25,664 nucleotides of DNA from a virus: the IMG/VR virus record IMGVR_UViG_3300023179_002686, positions 1 to 25,664 of that record; one strand, 5' to 3'. The notes beneath the pieces are model-generated. The model did no database searches. It was not told the DNA's origin and was given only the letters and a program-made list of their open reading frames with translations. Below, piece after piece: positions 21,501-25,664 of this stretch. The translations under genes were made by a program, and so were the position numbers. Every line of letters starts with the position of its first letter. The stretch's first letter is position 1.

Positions 21501-22445
21501 ATGAAAAAGATTCTTGTGACGGGTGGTGCTGGATTTATTGGCATCAACTTTGTCAAATACATGACAGATGTGTCGAACGCACAAATCGTTGTTGTTGACA
21601 AGTTCACTTATGCAAGTAACTCGGATGAACTTATCAATAAAATGAAAATACCAACTTATTGTGTGGATATATCGGACAAAAAAGATCTTGAAGAAGTATT
21701 CAAAGAAAATGAATTTTCTTGCATAGTTCATTTTGCTGCAGAAAGTCATGTTGATAGATCGATTAAGGATTGCTCACCATTTGTGCAATCAAATATCATA
21801 GGCACTATCAATCTACTTGATCTTGCATTAAAGTATAAAGTAGAAAAATTTGTGCAAATATCAACCGATGAAGTATTTGGTGAAGTTCCGTATCCTGGAA
21901 AATTCAATGAATATTCTAACATTTGTCCACGCAATCCATATTCAGCTAGTAAAGCTGCTGCCGAACACTTTGTGGAAGCATATGGCAACACATATAAATT
22001 GCCATATATCATAATCAATTCTTCAAATAATTATGGTCCATGGCAAAACGTAGAGAAGTTCATTCCTCTGACTATTTCTAGGATCATGAAGAATCAAAAA
22101 ATTCCCGTGTATGGAACTGGAAGTCAAGTGCGCGATTGGATCTATGTAAAAGACGCCGTTGAGGCAATATATCTCATAATGCAAAACGGAGAGATGCAAC
22201 AGAGATATTGTATTGGTGGCGAAAACGAAATAAGAAACATTGATCTTGTTCGTCATATTTTAATGAAAATGGGCGCCGATGAAACATTGATTGAATATGT
22301 CAATGATCGTCCGGGACATGATGCTAGATATTCCATGTCAATAGACATTGTTAAAAAAGAGTTGAAGTGGTCTCCCCGCTATAGTCTCTCAGAGGGACTA
22401 GATGAAACTATAAAATGGATGAAAACCCATGAAGATAGGATTTAA
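21501..22445 (+). CDS. rmlB: dTDP-glucose 4,6-dehydratase-type SDR (RmlB)
   Basis: A 314-residue SDR with NAD site TGGAGFIG (about 7-14), HFAAESHVDRS, the catalytic TDE in STDEVFGE and YSASK. The NSSNNYGPWQNVEKFIPL and RDWIYVKD segments are the RmlB signature after the active site. It converts NDP-glucose (dTDP-glucose in the classical case) to the 4-keto-6-deoxy sugar. It is an intact version of the reaction lost or frameshifted at 16147, and belongs to a different sub-branch (RmlB here, with FGPAPAG-type sequence there). No RmlA is visible, so the host would supply dTDP-glucose. The next gene overlaps it by 17 bases. Confidence 0.88.
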   Translation: MKKILVTGGAGFIGINFVKYMTDVSNAQIVVVDKFTYASNSDELINKMKIPTYCVDISDKKDLEEVFKENEFSCIVHFAAESHVDRSIKDCSPFVQSNIIGTINLLDLALKYKVEKFVQISTDEVFGEVPYPGKFNEYSNICPRNPYSASKAAAEHFVEAYGNTYKLPYIIINSSNNYGPWQNVEKFIPLTISRIMKNQKIPVYGTGSQVRDWIYVKDAVEAIYLIMQNGEMQQRYCIGGENEIRNIDLVRHILMKMGADETLIEYVNDRPGHDARYSMSIDIVKKELKWSPRYSLSEGLDETIKWMKTHEDRI

Positions 22446-22908
22446 TTGTAGCAGCTTTGATTTGTTACATGCTGGTCACGTAACAATGCTCAAGATGGAA
22501 AAAGAGTTATGTGACTATCTAAAGGTCGCACTCCAAGTTGATCCGACAATCGATAGACCCGGATCAAAAAATAAACCAATTCAAAGCATTTATGAACGAT
22601 ATGTTCAGCTACAAGCATGTAAATACGTTGATGAAATTCTTGTGTATGAAACTGAATTTGATCTATTGCAGCTATTGATGACTCAGACCATTCACATTAG
22701 ATTTCTGAGCGATGAATATTTGAATAGAGATTTTACAGGCAAGCAATGGTGTATTGACAACGGCATCGAATTGCATTATCATAAGAGACAACATATATAC
22801 GGTTCTTCGGAATTGAGAAAAAGAACATATGAAATGGAGAAGAAGCGTCTTGACGAAATCATCAGTAAAGAAATCCCTCAACATCATCCGGAATTGGTAA
22901 AACCATGA
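22429..22908 (+). CDS. Cytidylyltransferase-like nucleotidyltransferase (TagD/HldE-C type)
   Basis: A 159-residue protein. The HxGH motif is H14-A-G-H17 in FDLLHAGHVTML, and IYGSSELRKR near residue 124 is in the place of the ISTTxI/SSSxLR motif that binds the nucleotide. This is the pattern of glycerol-3-phosphate cytidylyltransferases and of the sugar-1-phosphate domain of HldE/RfaE. It would activate a small phosphorylated compound with CTP (or ATP). The partner substrate is not clear; no polyol-phosphate synthase is visible, so a host metabolite is likely. It overlaps rmlB by 17 bases and the next gene by 4, so it is co-translated with both. Confidence 0.82.
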   Translation: MKIGFNCSSFDLLHAGHVTMLKMEKELCDYLKVALQVDPTIDRPGSKNKPIQSIYERYVQLQACKYVDEILVYETEFDLLQLLMTQTIHIRFLSDEYLNRDFTGKQWCIDNGIELHYHKRQHIYGSSELRKRTYEMEKKRLDEIISKEIPQHHPELVKP

Positions 22909-23687
22909 TTACATTAATTGGACACGGCTATATTGGTCAAGCAATTTGGCAAAAATTGCAGTATCAAAGTTATATGCCAGCATATTGGATCAAGCATACT
23001 GAAAATGTCCCAAAAGATACAACGATAATTGTAAATGCTGCTGGATATACAGGATCACCAAACGTAGATGCGTGTGAAATATATAAAGAAGACACAATCG
23101 CAGGAAACGTATTGTGGCCATTGAATCTTGAAATAAAAAATCCAAACACTCCGATAATTCACATATCAAGTGGTTGTGTATATACTGGATATGAAAAAGA
23201 TTTCACGGAAGAAGATGAGCCCAATTTTAATTTTGACAATGGTAGTTTCTATAGTGGATCTAAGGCATTAGAGCAAAAATTACTTGCGCCGTATATGAAC
23301 AAATCTTATATACTTCGTATTCGTATGCCTTTTGGATCCGAGAATCATCCAAAAAATCTTCTAAACAAATTGAAAAATTATGACAAGCTTGTAGACTTCA
23401 GAAACAGTCTTAGTCATGTGGATGATGTTGCTGAGGTAGTTTATCATTTTATCAGTAATAGACCCGCAACCGGAATATACAATCTTACAAATGGTGGAAG
23501 TAAGATGACTCGGGAAATAGCAGACATGATGGGTCTGAATAAACAATGGTTTACAAAACCGGAATTCTTATCTGCAATGAAAGCGCCGAGATCAAACTGT
23601 GTGCTTGACAACACCAAACTTAAAAAAATATTTCTTATTCGTGACGTAGATGTGGCATTAAAAGATGCTATAAGCAAATATAGATGA
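22905..23687 (+). CDS. RmlD-like NAD(P)-dependent sugar reductase (SDR)
   Basis: A 260-residue SDR. GHGYIG (6-11) binds NAD(P), and SSG in HISSGCVYTG with Y116-x-x-x-K120 in YSGSK forms the catalytic triad. NAAGYTGSPNVDACE and RIRMPFG are typical of dTDP-4-dehydrorhamnose reductases and of the reductase half of the plant 3,5-epimerase/4-reductase. It would reduce the 4-keto group of the product made by rmlB at 21501. No separate RmlC epimerase is seen in the window, so either the product is a different 6-deoxyhexose, this protein also epimerises, or the host supplies RmlC. ATGA overlap with the previous gene. Confidence 0.82.
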   Translation: MITLIGHGYIGQAIWQKLQYQSYMPAYWIKHTENVPKDTTIIVNAAGYTGSPNVDACEIYKEDTIAGNVLWPLNLEIKNPNTPIIHISSGCVYTGYEKDFTEEDEPNFNFDNGSFYSGSKALEQKLLAPYMNKSYILRIRMPFGSENHPKNLLNKLKNYDKLVDFRNSLSHVDDVAEVVYHFISNRPATGIYNLTNGGSKMTREIADMMGLNKQWFTKPEFLSAMKAPRSNCVLDNTKLKKIFLIRDVDVALKDAISKYR

Positions 23688-23699
23688 GAGAGAAAAATT

Positions 23700-24464
23700 A
23701 TGACAAATAGAATATATTATCATGTGTATCTTGATGATCTTTTTTCATGGGCAACAATATTCGTTGATCAAATGACTATGATGGAAAAAGAGGACTTGTT
23801 GAAGAACGTCGATAAAATTAAAATTACTGCAATCACGATCAATGATATTCGCGCTGATCGACTAAAGAGATTGTGTCAAACTTTTCCAGTTAATATTGAA
23901 TTGACTTTTATAGAAAACAAATACAATAATGATTTTGAAATGCTAAGTGATTGGGAGCATCTGCAAAAAGATGTTGTCAAGCCCTTGAATGAAACTCTCA
24001 CAATATCTAAATTGTATAACGATTGCCTAAACGAAGACTTGAATGTTCTCTATCTTCATGCAAAGTCCGTGACGGCTCTATCAAACACTCTAATAAAATA
24101 TGGAATTGCTTCCAAATTCAAGAATAGACATCTCTGGAGACAATTTATGAATTGGGGTGTGATTGGTAATTGGAAAACGTGTGTCGATTCTTTGAATAGT
24201 CATGACACAGCAGGCATTGACTATAGAAACAATCCACCACATTACAAGGGTAATTTTTGGTGGACGAAGTCGAGTCATGTTAGAACACTGCAACATCCCG
24301 AGAACGATCATTGGTGGAATGAACTAAAACAAAATAGTCAAGACCCATGGATTCGAAATGTGTCTAATAGATTTAGAAGCGAATTCTGGGTTTGTTCAAG
24401 ACCAAACACGAAGTCGTTCAATATCAAAGAAAACGATAATTATTACGTTGACAATGATATCTAA
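23700..24464 (+). CDS. Putative glycosyltransferase-like glycan-cassette protein
   Basis: A 254-residue protein that I place by pattern, not by a named family. NVLYLHAKSVTALSN near residue 120 recalls the YxHxK motif of RgpF/DUF-type polysaccharide proteins. The later WRQFMNWGVIGNW, IDYRNNPPHYKGNFWW and SSHVRTL resemble the acceptor-side part of sugar-transfer proteins in aquatic phages and giant viruses. It is Trp-rich, with no membrane segment. The start ATG 23700 follows the purine-rich GAGAGAGAAAA stretch. It closes the second glycan transcript and shares one base with the next small gene. Donor and acceptor unknown. Confidence 0.58.
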   Translation: MTNRIYYHVYLDDLFSWATIFVDQMTMMEKEDLLKNVDKIKITAITINDIRADRLKRLCQTFPVNIELTFIENKYNNDFEMLSDWEHLQKDVVKPLNETLTISKLYNDCLNEDLNVLYLHAKSVTALSNTLIKYGIASKFKNRHLWRQFMNWGVIGNWKTCVDSLNSHDTAGIDYRNNPPHYKGNFWWTKSSHVRTLQHPENDHWWNELKQNSQDPWIRNVSNRFRSEFWVCSRPNTKSFNIKENDNYYVDNDI

Positions 24465-24667
24465 TGGATAAAATTACCACTTCAAGCTTTTCCGAGACTG
24501 GCGCCAAAAGCATGGCGAAGTTGTTGACAACGAAATACAATTGTACTATAATAGATAATCCAAAATTTGATAAGAATAGTGGTATGTGGATTACCATATA
24601 TCGTGATCCGTTGCTAGGAAAAGATGATGAAACTAAAGTTGCTAAAAAGCGAGTGCCTAAAAAATAG
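24464..24667 (+). CDS. Small basic hypothetical protein
   Basis: A 67-residue protein; its ATG 24464 shares a base with the previous stop (TAATG). LLTTKYNCTIIDNPKFDKNSGMW suggests a small beta-containing fold, and the last 12 residues are Lys/Arg-rich. No motif recognised. An exact promoter (24524) lies inside it, so the frame may be partly a by-product of a regulatory region. The even codon use and the tight junction with the previous gene favour a real gene. No clear ribosome site, so translation would depend on coupling. Confidence 0.5.
   Translation: MDKITTSSFSETGAKSMAKLLTTKYNCTIIDNPKFDKNSGMWITIYRDPLLGKDDETKVAKKRVPKK
24524..24552 (+). promoter_or_regulatory. Exact sigma70 consensus inside the small gene, driving the 2OG oxygenase
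   Basis: TTGACA (24524-24529), 17 bases, TATAAT (24547-24552), 12 of 12 consensus bases. The next gene starts at 24686, giving a leader of about 125 bases that ends in the hairpin over the start codon (24670-24687). Confidence 0.68.
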
Positions 24668-24669
24668 AA

Positions 24670-24687
24670 ATGTTGATTTGTCAACAT
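24670..24687 (+). promoter_or_regulatory. Hairpin covering the start codon of the 2OG oxygenase gene
   Basis: ATGTTGA (24670-24676) and TCAACAT (24681-24687) form a 7-bp stem with the 4-base loop TTTG. The 3' arm contains the first two bases of ATG 24686-24688. No Shine-Dalgarno is visible upstream, so initiation may be weak or regulated. As a palindrome it could also be a protein-binding operator. Confidence 0.5.
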
Positions 24688-25369
24688 GATTGCACACGCT
24701 TTGTTTCCGACTCTTGTTGCTGAATTTCACTATGACAAGAAAGACGATTTCAAGAATCGTTTCTTCAATCGTGTTTTTCATCATATGAATGAACATGGCT
24801 ACTCAATGGAAACAACGGGCAATGTCAACATACATCTGGACGATGAGCTAAGTGATCTATTTGATTTTGCAGCTTCGAATGCATTTCAGTACTTGAAGAC
24901 AATGGAAATAAATGATGAGTTTGATTTAAATCTTGTGAAAAGTTGGTTGAACATCATAACAGAATTTCATACACCATATCACAATCATCAAGATGCTCAT
25001 CTTTCTTTTGTGTATTATATTCAAATTCCAGAAGGAATGGACAAGCCTGTCAATTTTGCAATTCATGATAAACCAAATGAATTGTTTCATGGTATGTCAA
25101 ATGCGAACATAATTAGTTGGAATACTTGGAATAGTCCTACATGGTTCTTCAACCCAGTCGAAGGACAAATGTTCATGTTTCCGGGTAAACTGTATCATTA
25201 CACATCGGGTTCTGGTTCTGGGTCTCCCGATATGCCAGTCAAAACGCTGGATGATCTAAAACCCAGACGTATATCAATAGCAGGAGACTTTGTCCTAACT
25301 TACAAGAAAAAAATAGGCAGAGCATATGGAATAATGCCTATTTCTAATTGGAAAGTTTATAGACAATAA
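24686..25369 (+). CDS. 2-oxoglutarate/Fe(II) oxygenase (2OG-FeII_Oxy_5-like)
   Basis: A 227-residue protein of the type common in T4-like cyanophages. H101-x-D103 in HNHQDAHLSFVYYIQIP and H171 in FPGKLYHYTSG are the iron ligands; R194 or R195 before ISIAGDF binds 2-oxoglutarate. It opens with the family's LFPT motif (residues 6-9), which supports ATG 24686 even though no ribosome site is visible. It has a Ser/Gly-rich insert (SGSGSGSPD, 174-182) after the second His, between ligands. Substrate unknown; candidates are a phage structural protein or a sugar. It is a different subgroup from the oxygenase at 20713, so not a recent duplicate. Confidence 0.85.
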   Translation: MIAHALFPTLVAEFHYDKKDDFKNRFFNRVFHHMNEHGYSMETTGNVNIHLDDELSDLFDFAASNAFQYLKTMEINDEFDLNLVKSWLNIITEFHTPYHNHQDAHLSFVYYIQIPEGMDKPVNFAIHDKPNELFHGMSNANIISWNTWNSPTWFFNPVEGQMFMFPGKLYHYTSGSGSGSPDMPVKTLDDLKPRRISIAGDFVLTYKKKIGRAYGIMPISNWKVYRQ

Positions 25370-25379
25370 GGAGAATACG

Positions 25380-25547
25380 ATGAATAAAGTTGAGTTTACG
25401 CAGCGCAAGTATGACGGTAAGTGGGTCATGTGGTCATATGAAGTCGACCCAACCATTGACTTTGAAGATTTTCGCGGTCGTGAAATGCTGATCCCATATC
25501 GTTGGGTTCCGCGTGGTGTTTATGATTATATTGTGGAGTTCGAATAA
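25380..25547 (+). CDS. Small conserved-looking phage protein, 55 residues
   Basis: A small gene with ATG 25380 behind an ideal AAGGAG (25368-25373) that overlaps the previous stop. The 55-residue product is acidic with several Trp/Tyr residues (KWVMWSYEVD and YRWVPRGVYDYIVEFE) and no known motif. Codon use returns to CGC/CGT arginine, as in the genes before 1.5 kb. This and the strong ribosome site suggest a genuine phage core gene after the glycan cassette. The stop TAA shares a base with the next ATG. Function unknown. Confidence 0.65.
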   Translation: MNKVEFTQRKYDGKWVMWSYEVDPTIDFEDFRGREMLIPYRWVPRGVYDYIVEFE

Positions 25548-25664
25548 TGGCAAATATTAAAATCATCAAGCTTCTAACTGGAGAAGAACTTATCGGAGAT
25601 GTTGAAGATAAGGGTCTTTCTTATTCAATCAAGAATGCTGTAATTGTAGCGATTGTTGCAAGTC
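25547..25664 (+). CDS. Sm/LSM-like small phage protein, 3' end outside window
   Basis: The first 39 codons are visible from ATG 25547, which overlaps the previous stop by one base. IKIIKLLTGEELIGDVED followed by YSIKNAVIV matches small T4-like phage proteins with an Sm-fold-like beta barrel start (K-L-x-T-G-E-E-x-I-G-x-V). They may bind RNA, as LSM/Hfq proteins do, but this is not proven for the phage group. The window ends before the second Sm motif can be seen, so the call is provisional. Confidence 0.6.
   Translation, partial: MANIKIIKLLTGEELIGDVEDKGLSYSIKNAVIVAIVAS

Noticed and set aside
1-25664. tRNA genes, CRISPR arrays, insertion sequences, attachment sites
   Set aside because: I saw no cloverleaf-like sequence in the gaps, no regularly spaced repeats, no transposase or integrase motif, and no gap large enough to hold such elements unnoticed.

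Overview
The window is a stretch of a large T4-type (Straboviridae/Kyanoviridae-like) myovirus genome. Every gene I can support lies on the + strand, packed with short overlaps or small gaps. The evidence for a T4-type phage is the run of sliding clamp (gp45), a DsbA-like protein, clamp-loader subunits gp44 and gp62, and the translational repressor RegA. With these come a gp1-type dNMP kinase, dUTPase and a phage CobS-type AAA+ ATPase. CobS, Hsp20, SpeD and 2-oxoglutarate oxygenases together are typical of T4-like phages of aquatic bacteria, especially cyanophages. No photosynthesis gene is present, so the host cannot be named; the glycan genes suggest a Gram-negative aquatic bacterium.

Layout. 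(1) 1-3.0 kb: the 3' part of the CobS-like ATPase; a consensus promoter with a terminator-like hairpin; a small HTH-like protein; a strong terminator; a glycosyltransferase; dNMP kinase. (2) 3.0-7.6 kb: replication block: clamp, DsbA-like protein, two tandem paralogous zinc-ribbon/membrane-anchor proteins, gp44, a PD-(D/E)XK-nuclease-like protein, gp62, RegA, dUTPase. (3) 7.6-9.2 kb: Hsp20, a long hairpin, then a tandem SpeD-like/SpeD pair and a small conserved phage protein. (4) 9.2-24.7 kb: a cassette of about 20 genes for nucleotide-sugar synthesis and glycan assembly. A GDP-sugar arm has Gmd, an Fcl/ColC-type reductase, a ColD-type PLP enzyme carrying His at the lysine position, and a GT10 fucosyltransferase. 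A second arm has two RmlB-type dehydratases (one interrupted by a one-base frameshift), a DegT aminotransferase, a GNAT acetyltransferase, a methyltransferase, an RmlD-type reductase and a cytidylyltransferase. Several GT-A-like proteins and a 2OG-Fe(II) oxygenase accompany them. (5) 24.7-25.7 kb: a second 2OG oxygenase, then two small phage genes, the last cut by the window edge.

Regulation. Five promoters match, or nearly match, the sigma70 consensus TTGACA-N16/17-TATAAT, at 1105, 8858, 16071, 18733 and 24524; a sixth weaker one with an extended -10 lies at 2993. Two of the exact matches are inside coding sequence. Intergenic octamers ending in TAAATA (1542, 8083, 16053) resemble T4-type late promoters. 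Arginine codon use drifts from CGT/CGC in the first 1.5 kb to AGA in the glycan region and returns to CGC/CGT after 25.38 kb, which fits a glycan cassette of separate origin.

The most interesting system is the phage-borne deoxysugar cassette, which contains the enzyme set to make GDP-L-fucose and possibly GDP-L-colitose plus a fucosyltransferase to use it. Next are the SpeD-like/SpeD pair and the paired zinc-ribbon membrane proteins between the clamp and clamp-loader genes. I saw no tRNA, rRNA, CRISPR array, insertion sequence or attachment site. No stretch longer than about 120 bases lacks a gene.
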